Positions 29,150 to 38,679 of a stretch of DNA of 64,000 nucleotides are shown here, in pieces. How positions within the stretch are numbered: position 1 is the first letter of the stretch; each line of letters starts with the position of its first letter. The stretch comes from Francisella halioticida (GTDB lineage Bacteria; Pseudomonadota; Gammaproteobacteria; Francisellales; Francisellaceae): contig NZ_CP022132.1 of the NCBI RefSeq assembly GCF_002211785.1, positions 992,001 through 1,056,000 of the forward strand, written 5' to 3'. A program made the position numbers and the translations under genes. Below the pieces are notes generated by a model. That model saw nothing but the letters and a program-made list of their open reading frames with translations. It did not search any database and was not told the DNA's origin.

Positions 29150-30382
29150 CTAAATAGTTGATAGATTTTTAGGATTAGTAATATTAGGCATTAATCTAGC
29201 TACTAACATTAATGCTACTAGAACGATACTTACGATTCCAGCTACCCAAGCTAGTCCTATCCCATAGTTACCATTATAATGAGCAGCTATTACTGCTTGA
29301 AGAGGAGCATTAATAGAAGCAACAACATTTCCTAGCTGGTAAGCAAATCCTGGTAAAGTTGTTTGAGCTTGTTTAGGAGTTAGCTCATTTAAGTATGTGG
29401 GAACAATTCCCCAAGCGCCTTGAACAAAGAACTGCATTAAGACCGCTCCTAAACCAAACCAAATAGAGGCTCCGGCAAATGCCCAAAGAGGTATCACTGG
29501 TAATGCTAGTAAAGCAGCTATTAAAATAGCATTTCTTCTGCCTATTTTCTGAGAGAATATACCAAAGAATATACCACCAATAATTGATGAAATATTATAG
29601 CATACGGCGATTATACTAACTGTTGTACTATCTAGGTGATGTTGAATGGTTAGAAATGTAGGGTATAAATCTTGTGTTCCATGAGAGAAGAAGTTAAATA
29701 CAGCCATCATTACTACTATAAAGATGCAGACTTTCCAATTATTCTTAATTGAATGGATAATATCAATAGCAACACTTTTATTCTGTCTTTGTTGTTTTTG
29801 TTTAAGCCATACGTCTGAAACAGGTACTTTAAAATATAAGTATGGTAACAAAAATATAAGAGGAATAAGACCTGCTAAAATAAACATACCTTGCCAATCA
29901 AAAAAGTTAATAAAGATACCATACACTATAGAAGCTAATAGATAACCAAAAGGATATCCTGCTTGGAATAGTCCAGATATGGCTCCTCTAGCATTTACAG
30001 GAGATTGCTCAAATGCTAGTGTTGATGCTACACCCCATACTCCACCCATAGCAATACCATATACGAGTCTAGTAACCATAAAGAATGAAATAGTAGGGGA
30101 GAAGGCAGAGATAATTTGTATTATCGAGTAGCTAGCAACGTTAATTAATAGAGTTCTTTTACGACCATATTTTTCTGCAAGTATACCAAATATAAAAGCT
30201 CCTATTGGTCTACATATTAGTGTTAGCATTACTGTAAAAGATATTATTGTAATACTAGTGTTAAAGTAGGTTGAGATACGATGAAATAGAAAAACTAATA
30301 TAAAAAAGTCAAAGGCATCTAAAGTCCAGCTAATAAAACTTGCAGCAACAGTATGCTTTTGATGAGGTTTCCATGATTGCAT
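29150..30382 (-). CDS. MFS carboxylate/sialate-type transporter
   Basis: 410 residues with about twelve membrane segments. The start region SFISWTLDAFDFFILVFLF and RPIGAFIFGILAEKYGRKRT resemble the sialate:H+ / lactate symporter group (NanT, Jen1-like). AGGAAAG precedes the ATG. The truncated lhgO is 88 bases downstream on the same strand, so its substrate may have been a hydroxy- or dicarboxylate. That is inference. It is divergent from the GNAT gene across a 235-base AT-rich gap (30383-30617) that should hold both promoters. Confidence 0.8.
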   Translation of the reverse strand: MQSWKPHQKHTVAASFISWTLDAFDFFILVFLFHRISTYFNTSITIISFTVMLTLICRPIGAFIFGILAEKYGRKRTLLINVASYSIIQIISAFSPTISFFMVTRLVYGIAMGGVWGVASTLAFEQSPVNARGAISGLFQAGYPFGYLLASIVYGIFINFFDWQGMFILAGLIPLIFLLPYLYFKVPVSDVWLKQKQQRQNKSVAIDIIHSIKNNWKVCIFIVVMMAVFNFFSHGTQDLYPTFLTIQHHLDSTTVSIIAVCYNISSIIGGIFFGIFSQKIGRRNAILIAALLALPVIPLWAFAGASIWFGLGAVLMQFFVQGAWGIVPTYLNELTPKQAQTTLPGFAYQLGNVVASINAPLQAVIAAHYNGNYGIGLAWVAGIVSIVLVALMLVARLMPNITNPKNLSTI

Positions 30383-30617
30383 AACTTTCCTTTTCTCTTA
30401 CTTTTGCAAATAAAATGTATTCATAAGATTTGCATAAAGGTTGCTGTATTACAATAGTCGATGATAATTATTAAATAAAAAATATTTAATTAAAATTAAG
30501 CTAGTTCTTAATGTGATTATATTATTTAGATATACAATAATAGTTTACAACCTTAATACTTTACCGTAGAATTATGCGAAGTTACACTTTATAAAACTAC
30601 CTATTTAAAGGATTAAA

Positions 30618-31109
30618 ATGCAAATAAGAAAGGCGGCCCCAAAAGATTTTAAAGATATGTTAATTATATGGGAAGAGTGTATATCTAAAACTTGTCAATT
30701 TCTGACAACTAGTGAAATAAATAAAGAGGTTGATGTTCTCGAAGAAAAGTACTTTAGAAACCCTAATGTTAAATCTTTTGTGCAGGTTATAGATGATGAG
30801 GTTGTTGGGTTTTCATCTATTCGTGATAAAGAACTTCTTTTTTCTCCAATATATCCAAGCTTTTTTGGTAAAGGTATTGGTGAAACTACAGTTAAATACT
30901 TGTTTGAAAAATATGCTGTTGATACAGCTTATGTATATTCAAACGATATGCATTCTTTAGCATTTTACACAAATTTAGGTTTTGCTATCGAAGATAAAAT
31001 AGAAGATATTTTCTTTGATAATGCTTATCAATTAAATAAATTAAAACTAACTGTTTCTCCTAAAGAAGCTGCTGAAAAAATAGCTGCTAAAAAGAGGAAG
31101 TCTTTTTAA
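30618..31109 (+). CDS. GNAT-family N-acetyltransferase
   Basis: 163 residues. The start MQIRKAAPKDFKDMLIIWEECI and the acetyl-CoA site region (FFGKGIGETTVKYLFEKYAV, then NDMHSLAFYTNLGF) match the GNAT fold. The acceptor substrate is unknown. AGGA precedes the ATG. Its last 23 bases overlap the 3' end of rsmB on the opposite strand; both frames are intact. Confidence 0.82.
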   Translation: MQIRKAAPKDFKDMLIIWEECISKTCQFLTTSEINKEVDVLEEKYFRNPNVKSFVQVIDDEVVGFSSIRDKELLFSPIYPSFFGKGIGETTVKYLFEKYAVDTAYVYSNDMHSLAFYTNLGFAIEDKIEDIFFDNAYQLNKLKLTVSPKEAAEKIAAKKRKSF

Positions 31110-32370
31110 TCAGACAATAGTAAAACCCATCTCCTTTTTGGATACCAGGTAATATTTGGTAGCCATATTCGCTTTTGTAGCCTTCAAGTATATCTATATC
31201 AATGATACTTGCACTATTATTTTGCACTAAGAATTTTTTTATTTGATTCTGGTTTTCTTGCTTTAAAAATGAACATGTTATATAAAGTAAGTAACCATTG
31301 TTTTCTAAGTTATTGTCCCAGATATTTTGTAAAATCTGAGCTTGTAGATTTGTAATATTATTTACATCATCTAATCGGCGTAATACTTTAATATCAGGAT
31401 TTCTTTTAATAGTGCCTAGAGCTGAGCAGGGCGCATCAAGTATTATTTTATTAAATTTCCCAGCAAATTTTTTTGTCAAGTCTTGCTTAATAACTTTTAC
31501 ACTATTTTTATGAGATATTCTATTTAAATTTTCTCTAAGAAGTTTTAGTCGCTTATCTAAAATATCTATAGCTGTAATATTTGCATTAGGAGCTAATTCC
31601 AAAATATGTGAAGTTTTTCCTCCAGGAGCAGCACAGGTATCTAGAATTTTATCTTCATTTTGAGGGTCAATTATCCAACCTGCATATTGAGCAGATATAT
31701 CCTGTATAGTAAAGTAACCTTTTTGAAAAAATGAGTTGTTCTCTATAGATATTGGTTTTTTAAGCTTGAAGGAATTTTTAACTTCATTTTGAACTTCATA
31801 GTGAATACTGTTCTCATCAAAATAGTTTAAAGCTTTAGCAGAATTCTTTGAATTATTAAGACGAATAAACATGTCTGCTTTTGAGTTGCTAGCTTGTATA
31901 ATATCTAAGTAGTTATTAGGATACTGTTGTTTTAACATATTAATAAGCCAATCAGGCATATCAAATTTTTTATAATTATTATATTCTTTGCTTAAGTTTT
32001 CAATGTTTCTAAGAATTTTTCTAAGAACACCGTTAACTAGTTTTTTTGCCCAAACAATTTTCAGTTTTTGGCATGCTGAAACTGTTTCATTAATACTTGC
32101 ATAGTGAGGTTGATTAATCTCAAAAAGCTGTAAAATACCCAACATTATCAAGATTTTAGCTTTTTGCTTAGTTTTCTTTGATATATATAGGCTAAGAACT
32201 TTTTCTAAAGAAAAATAGTTTCTAAAAAACTCATAGCATAAAAGTTTAACAAAAGATTTATCTTGATCAGATATATCTAAGCTTGATAACTTATGCTCAA
32301 TAGTTAAGAGGGAGTACTTCTTATCTAAAATATCTAAAATAACTTTAGCCGCTATAGCTCGAGTATTCAT
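31087..32370 (-). CDS. rsmB: 16S rRNA m5C967 methyltransferase
   Basis: 427 residues. An N-terminal NusB-like RNA-binding domain (about 1-130) is followed by the SAM-dependent domain with CAAPGGKTSH, the two cysteines of m5C enzymes in DAPCSALGTIKRNP and YITCSF. It methylates C967 of 16S rRNA. Its ATG shares one base with the TAA of suhB (TAATG at 32372-32368), showing coupled translation. Confidence 0.93.
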   Translation of the reverse strand: MNTRAIAAKVILDILDKKYSLLTIEHKLSSLDISDQDKSFVKLLCYEFFRNYFSLEKVLSLYISKKTKQKAKILIMLGILQLFEINQPHYASINETVSACQKLKIVWAKKLVNGVLRKILRNIENLSKEYNNYKKFDMPDWLINMLKQQYPNNYLDIIQASNSKADMFIRLNNSKNSAKALNYFDENSIHYEVQNEVKNSFKLKKPISIENNSFFQKGYFTIQDISAQYAGWIIDPQNEDKILDTCAAPGGKTSHILELAPNANITAIDILDKRLKLLRENLNRISHKNSVKVIKQDLTKKFAGKFNKIILDAPCSALGTIKRNPDIKVLRRLDDVNNITNLQAQILQNIWDNNLENNGYLLYITCSFLKQENQNQIKKFLVQNNSASIIDIDILEGYKSEYGYQILPGIQKGDGFYYCLIKKTSSF

Positions 32371-33161
32371 TATTGTTTAATATGTTTGGCTAATAATTTA
32401 ATAAGTTTTGGTTGAATTTTTTTATTACCGGCGATTATTAAACCTGAGCTGAGATTATTTGTACCATGAATATCTGTGACAATTGCACCTGCTTCTTTCA
32501 TAATAATATATCCAGCAGCTAAATCCCAAATTTTTACATTACCACAAGCCCATAAACCATCAATATACCCAGCAGCTAAGTATGCCATATCCATAGCAAT
32601 ACTCCCGGAGTATCTATATCCTGATATTACTTGTTGTAATTTTATGATCTCAGCAACATAGCTATCGTTGAGTATTTTGCGAGAATATTTAAGTGACGCT
32701 GATATAAGCGTATCAGTTAAGTCTCTGCTTTGTGCTACGCGAATTTTCTTATCATTTAAAAGAGCTCCTTGACCTTTATAAGCACAGAACATTAAGTCTA
32801 AAAAAGGGTTATAAATGACTCCAAGAACAATATCATTATCTTTCTTTAAACCTATAGATATACAACAATGTGGTAATCCGTGGACAAAATTATTAGTACC
32901 ATCAATTGGATCTATAATCCAAGTAAAGCGGCTATCCTTATTACCAAATTCACCATTTTCTTCAGTTATAAAATAATCATTAAAACCAGCTTTTTTAATG
33001 TTATCAATAATAAAATTTTCTACTGCAAGATCAATATTTGATACAATAGAGTTATCAATTTTTTTTGAAATTTTTATGGTATCAGGATCATTTTGAGCTT
33101 GAAGAATGATTTTTCCAGCTTTTCTTGCTATAGTCGTTACAACGTTAAGAATGGGTTTCAT
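32370..33161 (-). CDS. suhB: Inositol monophosphatase family protein SuhB
   Basis: The start is taken at 33161 (MKPILNVVTTIARKAGK), which aligns with E. coli SuhB. A longer frame reaches 33203 without a better ribosome site. 263 residues. Metal-binding motifs: TEENGEFG, WIIDPIDGTNNFVHGLPH and WDLAAGYIIMKEAGA. Besides hydrolysing inositol-1-phosphate, SuhB assists rRNA transcription antitermination in E. coli, which fits the coupled rRNA methylase gene rsmB. Confidence 0.92.
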   Translation of the reverse strand: MKPILNVVTTIARKAGKIILQAQNDPDTIKISKKIDNSIVSNIDLAVENFIIDNIKKAGFNDYFITEENGEFGNKDSRFTWIIDPIDGTNNFVHGLPHCCISIGLKKDNDIVLGVIYNPFLDLMFCAYKGQGALLNDKKIRVAQSRDLTDTLISASLKYSRKILNDSYVAEIIKLQQVISGYRYSGSIAMDMAYLAAGYIDGLWACGNVKIWDLAAGYIIMKEAGAIVTDIHGTNNLSSGLIIAGNKKIQPKLIKLLAKHIKQ

Positions 33162-33232
33162 AGTAGATGTTTTTATAAGATAATTATTTTTTATATGATA
33201 CATTATTTAATAATAAAAGAGGATAGCTTTAG

Positions 33233-34261
33233 TTAAATAATGCTAGTTATGCCATAAGTGATAGCTATACCGCCAAAGAATAGCCATGCAAATAGTATTA
33301 GAGCTAACACTAGAGGTTTTATTCCAGCCTGGATAAATTTACTAATCCTAAAGTTGTCATCGCCATAGCTAAAAAAAATTGATCAATGAGTCTAATACTA
33401 TTTACAGTGGCTACAGGTAAAAGATCTAAAGAATTAAATCCAGCAACGATAATAAACCCTATAGCAAACCATGGAATTATTTTTTTGATAGATCCTCTTT
33501 CTGGCTTAGTTCCAAGTTTCCCAGTAGCTTTAGCTGCAGATTTTGCTAACCATATTCCTATAACAATTAGCATTGGAGCTAGCATCATTACACGTATCAT
33601 TTTAACTGTCACGGCAACTTCCTCAGCATGAGCGCTAACTCCACTGCCAGCAGCTACAACTTGGGCTACTTCATGTATAGAGCCTCCAGCAAATATACCA
33701 TATTGGGCGTCGCTCATATGACCTAAAATGCCAGCTTTCATAAGAATTGGGTACAGAAACATTGCCGCTGTACCAAATAGTACAACTGTACCAACAGCCA
33801 TAGCTGCTTTATATGGTTCGGATTTTAAAGTACCTTCAGTTGCTAGCACAGCTGCAGCACCACATACAGCACTACCAGCTGCAACTAGAATAGAACTATC
33901 TCTATCTAGATCAAAAACTCTAGTGCCTAAAGCAATACCTATTATTAATGTAGAAACTAGCATGATTATAGATACAGATAGTCCCGCTAATCTTACTGAT
34001 GCAATAAGTTGAAAAGTTAAATTAAAACCATAAAAAATAATGGAAAATCTAAGTATTTTTTTAGCGCTAAAGATAACACCTTCTTTCCATTGATGAATTA
34101 CCTTAGCAGCTGGAGTATGTGTTAAAGCCATACCTAAAACAATACCTATTGATCCCAAGGTTTTCTATCGTTGGAATTTTAGCAATAAAGTATGCTATAC
34201 CGGCAAGAGCTGCCACCAGAAGCACACCAAAAATAATATTTTGTGTAAAGTAGTTTTTCAT
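33233..34261 (-). pseudogene. YeiH-family (UPF0324) membrane protein, frameshifted twice
   Basis: The start MKNYFTQNIIFGVLLVAALAG is at 34261. A frameshift near 34160 (after IPTIENLG) moves to the long frame 34158-33319, which carries the family core (CGAAAVLATEG, GGSIHEVAQVVAAG). Near 33350 a second shift is needed to reach the proper end, ISKFIQAGIKPLVLALILF, stopping at 33233. Family members are putative sulfate or anion exporters. The two indels are not in long homopolymers, so real decay is more likely than a base-calling slip. Confidence 0.85.
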
Positions 34262-34373
34262 AATTATATTTTGTAGTTATTAAGAATTTTATATAACTAT
34301 ATATTATATTTATAAGGAAATATAACTAAAAGAATTAATATGTCTTATTAGAAAAATTAATAATTGATCTTTC

Positions 34374-35576
34374 TTAGATAGCTTTTTTTTGTTCTTTAGA
34401 AAATATAACTGCTAATACTACAAGTATGAAAGATATTACATAGAAAGCCACTACAGCGTGCATTACGCTTGTTAGTCCAAAATATTTATTAATAAATGCA
34501 CCAGTAGTAGTAGATAGGGCAGTACCTGTTGTACCAAAAAGCAAAATTGTTGTAATTAAAGTTGGTGGAGCATTTTCTATTTGGAAAGTCCCGTAAGCTA
34601 ATAATCCAGCATAAATGTAGCAATTAAATAGTCCAAAGACTATAGCAGACTTTAATACTATATCTATATTAGGAATGTAAAGTATACATGATAATGCAAC
34701 TAGCCCAATTAACATAAATGTTGGAAGAATACATTTTAAAGGAACGGTTCTTGTTATAAGAGGGCTTATAAATAGGCCGACACATTGGGCCATCCAGAAG
34801 TATGATAGTGGTTTATTTGCATCAATAGTTCCCCAACCTAATATTTCTTGGAAATAAGTTTGAGCATAACTAGTCATAGTTAGTTGAGCCAGTAAAAATA
34901 AAAATGCAGCAAAAGCTATACAGTAAAGGCTAAAGTTCCATGTTAAAAAGCTTAAGCTTGACTTAGAATTTTTATTTGTTTTATGTCTATTTAATATAGT
35001 AAAATCAGTTAACATTGCTAGAATAAGTATAACAATTGCAGTAATCTGCAAAATAGAATATATTGTGTACCATTGAAAGTTTTTTGTTATTAAGTATGCT
35101 GCAAAAATTGGTGTTAAGGCACCACCAAAACTAAAGAAGAAGTCTGTAAATATCACATTCATAGCTCTTACTTTATGATCATTGTAAATGCGAACGATCA
35201 TATAACTACCAATAGCCATTAATAAGCCTCCAGTGATGCCCACACTTGTTAAAAGTATTTTTAATGTAAACATTGAAGGATGTATGTTTGTGATTAATGA
35301 TGATATAACACCGATCACGACAGCAGCTATAAGTAGTAGCTTTATAGAAAAATTAGTCATTAAAAAGCCAATCACTAATATAGAAAGCCACATTGCAACA
35401 TTAATAAAAGTAAATGCAAAGCCAATATCGCTATCATGAAAGTATTTTGATAGCGGTTGCATTACAGATCCTGTTACTAAAACAACATTGGCTGTATAAA
35501 AGTAACAGAGGTAGCAGATTAAAGTTATTAATAGTTTATTTTTCAGAGGTGTTGTATTCTTTACTATATTTTCCAT
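34374..35576 (-). CDS. TsgA-like MFS transporter
   Basis: About 400 residues from the ATG at 35576 (MENIVKNTT). An upstream ATG at 35621 gives 15 extra polar residues and overlaps an inverted repeat, so the shorter form is preferred, without a clear ribosome site for either. Twelve membrane segments, and the TsgA-like region TFINVAMWLSILVIGFLM. TsgA's substrate is unknown. It is flanked by the broken yeiH and the 35.6-35.9 kb inverted-repeat segment. Confidence 0.75.
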   Translation of the reverse strand: MENIVKNTTPLKNKLLITLICYLCYFYTANVVLVTGSVMQPLSKYFHDSDIGFAFTFINVAMWLSILVIGFLMTNFSIKLLLIAAVVIGVISSLITNIHPSMFTLKILLTSVGITGGLLMAIGSYMIVRIYNDHKVRAMNVIFTDFFFSFGGALTPIFAAYLITKNFQWYTIYSILQITAIVILILAMLTDFTILNRHKTNKNSKSSLSFLTWNFSLYCIAFAAFLFLLAQLTMTSYAQTYFQEILGWGTIDANKPLSYFWMAQCVGLFISPLITRTVPLKCILPTFMLIGLVALSCILYIPNIDIVLKSAIVFGLFNCYIYAGLLAYGTFQIENAPPTLITTILLFGTTGTALSTTTGAFINKYFGLTSVMHAVVAFYVISFILVVLAVIFSKEQKKAI

Positions 35577-35602
35577 TATGGTTTTTGGGATGGATGATAT
35601 CA

Positions 35603-35884
35603 AAACATTATTTTTGCACATGCAATTATTTTTAGCAAGAGGCTTGTTTAGTATTCTGTCATAGAAACTCTTTTACATTTGAAATAAGGTTATATTTTAT
35701 GGATTTTACAAAAATGATCCAGGAAAGAATGTTCTTAAATCAGATGATTTTTATTTTTTTAGTACATCTGGAATAGATGAAAGTCCATATAATTTTCTAC
35801 AACTAAGGTTTATGACGTTATTTATTAAAATTAGAAGATGGTTTACATCTACTAAAAATAATTGCATGTGCAAAAATAATGTTT
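35603..35884. repeat. 282-base segment bounded by perfect 33-base inverted repeats
   Basis: Positions 35603-35635 and 35852-35884 are exact reverse complements (33 of 33); the match ends sharply on both sides. The core shared motif is ATTGCATGTGCAAAAATAAT. The 216 bases between hold one decayed open frame (GIDESPYNFLQLRF and NDPGKNVLKSDDFYFFSTS) with no recognised family. The left arm overlaps the upstream ATG of the tsgA-like gene. It could be a MITE-like element or the footprint of an inverted duplication. No flanking target duplication is visible. Confidence 0.85.
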
Positions 35885-35891
35885 AAGTATC

Positions 35892-36173
35892 TTAAATCTT
35901 AATTTGTGGTATATGTTTTACTGCATCAAAACTACTAAAGCTATATTTGGCAATATTATTTATATAAAAAGGATCATTCTTAATAAACTTTTTAATATCG
36001 TCAATATCTCCTAATGCTAATATAACACCTCCAGTCTTAGGTATTTTTGGACCTGATGCTAAAAGTATGCCTTTTTTATAGCCTATATCTAAAAAATCTC
36101 TATGAGATGGTCTGATTTTGGCTATTTCACTCTCACTTACTAAATAATTTAAGTTAATTATATGAATATGCAT
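35892..36173 (-). CDS. YciI-family protein
   Basis: 93 residues. The family's ferredoxin-like fold and conserved His-Asp pair fit with RPSHRDFLDIGYKKGILLASGP and the DPFYINNIA motif near the end. YciI proteins are small, sometimes dehydrochlorinase-like or muconolactone-isomerase-like enzymes; no firm cellular role is known. A TTCTCC complement gives a GGAGAA ribosome site upstream of the ATG. Confidence 0.85.
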   Translation of the reverse strand: MHIHIINLNYLVSESEIAKIRPSHRDFLDIGYKKGILLASGPKIPKTGGVILALGDIDDIKKFIKNDPFYINNIAKYSFSSFDAVKHIPQIKI

Positions 36174-36190
36174 TTTTTTCTCCTGGGTAT

Positions 36191-36214
36191 AAAAAAAGCT
36201 ACAATAAGTAGCTT
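36191..36214 (-). terminator. Rho-independent terminator after fabF
   Basis: On the minus strand, AAGCTAC-TTATT-GTAGCTT forms a perfect 7-base stem with a 5-base loop, followed by a T run. It ends the fatty-acid cluster transcript between fabF and yciI. Confidence 0.8.
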
Positions 36215-36248
36215 TAAGTATTTTAAATGCTATTTAAATCTAATAATA

Positions 36249-37508
36249 TTAGATTTTTTTGAAAATTACAGAACCATTTGTACCACCAAAACCAAATGAA
36301 TTATTTAGCACGTAGTCTATTTTCATTTTCTTAGCAACATTAGCAGCATAATCTAAATTACAACCGTCATCTAGATTTTGTAAGTTAATTGTAGGAGGAG
36401 CTATCTGGTCTCTTATCGCTAATACACTAAATATAGATTCAATTGCACCAGCTGCGCCAAGTAAATGTCCAGTCATAGATTTAGTAGAGCTCATTACAAG
36501 ATCTTTTCTATATTGACCAATTGTTTTCTCAACAACTTGACTCTCCTGAACATCTCCTAGAGGGGTTGATGTGCCATGAGCATTAACATAGTCAATAGCA
36601 TCTGGAGTTTTATCAAGATCAGCATCAGCTAGAGCATTTTGTACACATCTTTCTTGCCCAGCAGCATATGGCATAGTCATATGATATCCATCAGCAGACA
36701 TACCAAAACCAACAACTTCAGCGTAGATTTTAGCACCACGTGATTTAGCCTTTTCATATTCTTCTAATACTACAACACCAGAGCCATCACCTAAAACAAA
36801 TCCATCTCTATCCTTGTCCCATGGGCGAGATGCACCTTGAGGATCATCGTTTCTAGTAGATAATGCTCTAGCAGCAGCAAAGCCACCCATACCAATAGCA
36901 TTACTTGCTTTTTCAGAACCGCCTGCAAGCATAACATCAGCATCACCACTAGCAATTAATCTAGCTGCCATACCAATATTATGAGTACCGGTAGTACATG
37001 CTGTAACTATTGGTACGTTAGGACCTCTTAGACCATGATTTATAGAAATAATTCCAGAAAGCATGTTTATAATAGATGATGGTATGCAAAAAGGAGAGAT
37101 TTTAGATGGACCTTTTTTATCAATAGTTGCCTTAGTACCTTCCAAGGTTTCTATACCACCAATTCCAGAACTAACGCAAACTCCAAATTTATAAGAGTCT
37201 TCTTCAGATACCTTACCTATACCAGCATCCTTTAAAGCTTCATTAGCCGCTGCGATACCGTAGTAGCAGAAAGGATCTACTCTTTTTGCATCTTTTTTTC
37301 CTACAAGTGTATTTACATCAAAATTTTTAATTCTTGCTGCAAATCTAACTTTAAACTCGCTAATATCCGGTGCTAAAGTATAAAAACTAGTTATAGTTTC
37401 TACACCACTTTTACCAGCTAGAATATTAGCCCAAGTCGTAGGGACATCATTTCCTAAAGGTGTTACCATACCAAGACCAGTAACAACTACTCTACGATTA
37501 GATTTCAT
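36249..37508 (-). CDS. fabF: Beta-ketoacyl-ACP synthase II
   Basis: 419 residues. The Cys-His-His catalytic triad is present: TACTTGTHNIG, NAHGTSTPLGD and KSMTGHLLGAAG. The C-terminal NSFGFGGTNGS is typical of KAS II. The enzyme condenses malonyl-ACP with acyl-ACP in chain elongation. It is the last gene of the fab cluster, separated from acpP by a hairpin that may reduce readthrough. Confidence 0.96.
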   Translation of the reverse strand: MKSNRRVVVTGLGMVTPLGNDVPTTWANILAGKSGVETITSFYTLAPDISEFKVRFAARIKNFDVNTLVGKKDAKRVDPFCYYGIAAANEALKDAGIGKVSEEDSYKFGVCVSSGIGGIETLEGTKATIDKKGPSKISPFCIPSSIINMLSGIISINHGLRGPNVPIVTACTTGTHNIGMAARLIASGDADVMLAGGSEKASNAIGMGGFAAARALSTRNDDPQGASRPWDKDRDGFVLGDGSGVVVLEEYEKAKSRGAKIYAEVVGFGMSADGYHMTMPYAAGQERCVQNALADADLDKTPDAIDYVNAHGTSTPLGDVQESQVVEKTIGQYRKDLVMSSTKSMTGHLLGAAGAIESIFSVLAIRDQIAPPTINLQNLDDGCNLDYAANVAKKMKIDYVLNNSFGFGGTNGSVIFKKI

Positions 37509-37540
37509 AATTTTTAAATTAACCTGTTTATATACTTTTA

Positions 37541-37563
37541 GAAAAGCACGGATTACAATCCGT
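37541..37563 (-). terminator. Hairpin between acpP and fabF
   Basis: On the minus strand, ACGGATT-GT-AATCCGT (37563-37548) is followed by GCTTTTC. The stem is strong for such AT-rich DNA, but the loop is short and the T run is only four. It probably acts as a partial terminator that leaves acpP expressed more than fabF; that role is inferred. Confidence 0.6.
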
Positions 37564-37586
37564 ACGGACTATGGGATAATTTTAGA

Positions 37587-37829
37587 TTAGTTTACTTTAG
37601 AATCAATATAGTCGTAAACATCTTTAACAGTTCTGATTTTTTCAGCATCTTCGTCAGGAATCTCAGTATCAAATTCTTCTTCTAGAGCCATAACTAATTC
37701 AACTGTATCTAGAGAATCTGCACCTAAATCATCAATGAAAGAAGCTTCTGGTTTAAGGTCTTCTTCTTTAACACCTAGTTGCTCAACAATAATAGAGTTT
37801 ACTTTAGCGTATACTTCGTTCGCGCTCAT
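37587..37829 (-). CDS. acpP: Acyl carrier protein
   Basis: 80 residues, strongly acidic. Ser in [18 protein letters not shown] is the phosphopantetheine attachment site. It carries growing acyl chains for the Fab enzymes encoded around it. GGAAAAAAAG precedes the ATG. A 97-base gap to fabG may hold an extra promoter, as is common for acpP. Confidence 0.97.
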   Translation of the reverse strand: MSANEVYAKVNSIIVEQLGVKEEDLKPEASFIDDLGADSLDTVELVMALEEEFDTEIPDEDAEKIRTVKDVYDYIDSKVN

Positions 37830-37926
37830 CTTTTTTTCCTTCTTATTTTTGTTTTAAAAATTAAAAATTTACATTTATTCCTAATAATATTATTTTTTAT
37901 CTATTTTTGCAATATATTTGCAAAAA

Positions 37927-38670
37927 TTAAGCCATATACATGCCACCATTGATATGAAGTGTTTGTCCTGTGATATATCTTGCATCTTCTGAAGCTAAGA
38001 AAGTTACAGTAGCAGCTATATCTTTAGGAGTTCCCATTTGACCGGATGGTATTTTAGTAGCAATAAATGATTTTTGCTCATCTGTTAGCTTATCAGTCAT
38101 ATCTGTTACGATAAAACCTGGAGCTACAACATTGACAGTTATATTTCTACTAGCAACTTCATAAGCTAGTGATTTTGAAAAACCAATTACACCAGCTTTA
38201 GCTGCACAGTAGTTTGTTTGTCCTGGATTACCTGCTGAGGCAACCACAGAACCTATAGAGATAATTCTTCCCCATCTTTTTTTCATCATTCCTCGTATAC
38301 ACTCTTTTGTCATACGGAAAATAGAGCTAAGATTAGTGTTTATAACAGCATTCCATTCATCTTCAGACATTCTCATCATTAGATTATCACGAGTAATACC
38401 AGCATTATTTACTAATACATCTATGGTTAGATTTTCTGTTTTAACTTGAGCAAAAAGGTTTTTGATGCTATCAGCATCAGAAATATTTAGTACCATACCT
38501 TTAGCGTTGTAACCTTTTTCTGTCATAGACTCTTCAAACTTTTCTGCAGATGCTTGAGTTGTTGCTGTTCCTATGACAGTAGCACCTTTACTTGCTAATG
38601 TATTGGCAACTTCAAAACCAATTCCACGACTTGCGCCTGTTACTAATACAACTTTTTCATTTAAAGACAT
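37927..38670 (-). CDS. fabG: 3-Oxoacyl-ACP reductase
   Basis: 247 residues, classic short-chain dehydrogenase. NADPH loop VTGASRGIG, NNAGIT, catalytic Ser in SIGSVVASAG and YxxxK in NYCAAKAG. It reduces 3-oxoacyl-ACP in each elongation round. It begins 9 bases after fabD, with GGAGAT before the ATG. Confidence 0.96.
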   Translation of the reverse strand: MSLNEKVVLVTGASRGIGFEVANTLASKGATVIGTATTQASAEKFEESMTEKGYNAKGMVLNISDADSIKNLFAQVKTENLTIDVLVNNAGITRDNLMMRMSEDEWNAVINTNLSSIFRMTKECIRGMMKKRWGRIISIGSVVASAGNPGQTNYCAAKAGVIGFSKSLAYEVASRNITVNVVAPGFIVTDMTDKLTDEQKSFIATKIPSGQMGTPKDIAATVTFLASEDARYITGQTLHINGGMYMA

Positions 38671-38679
38671 TTATATCTC

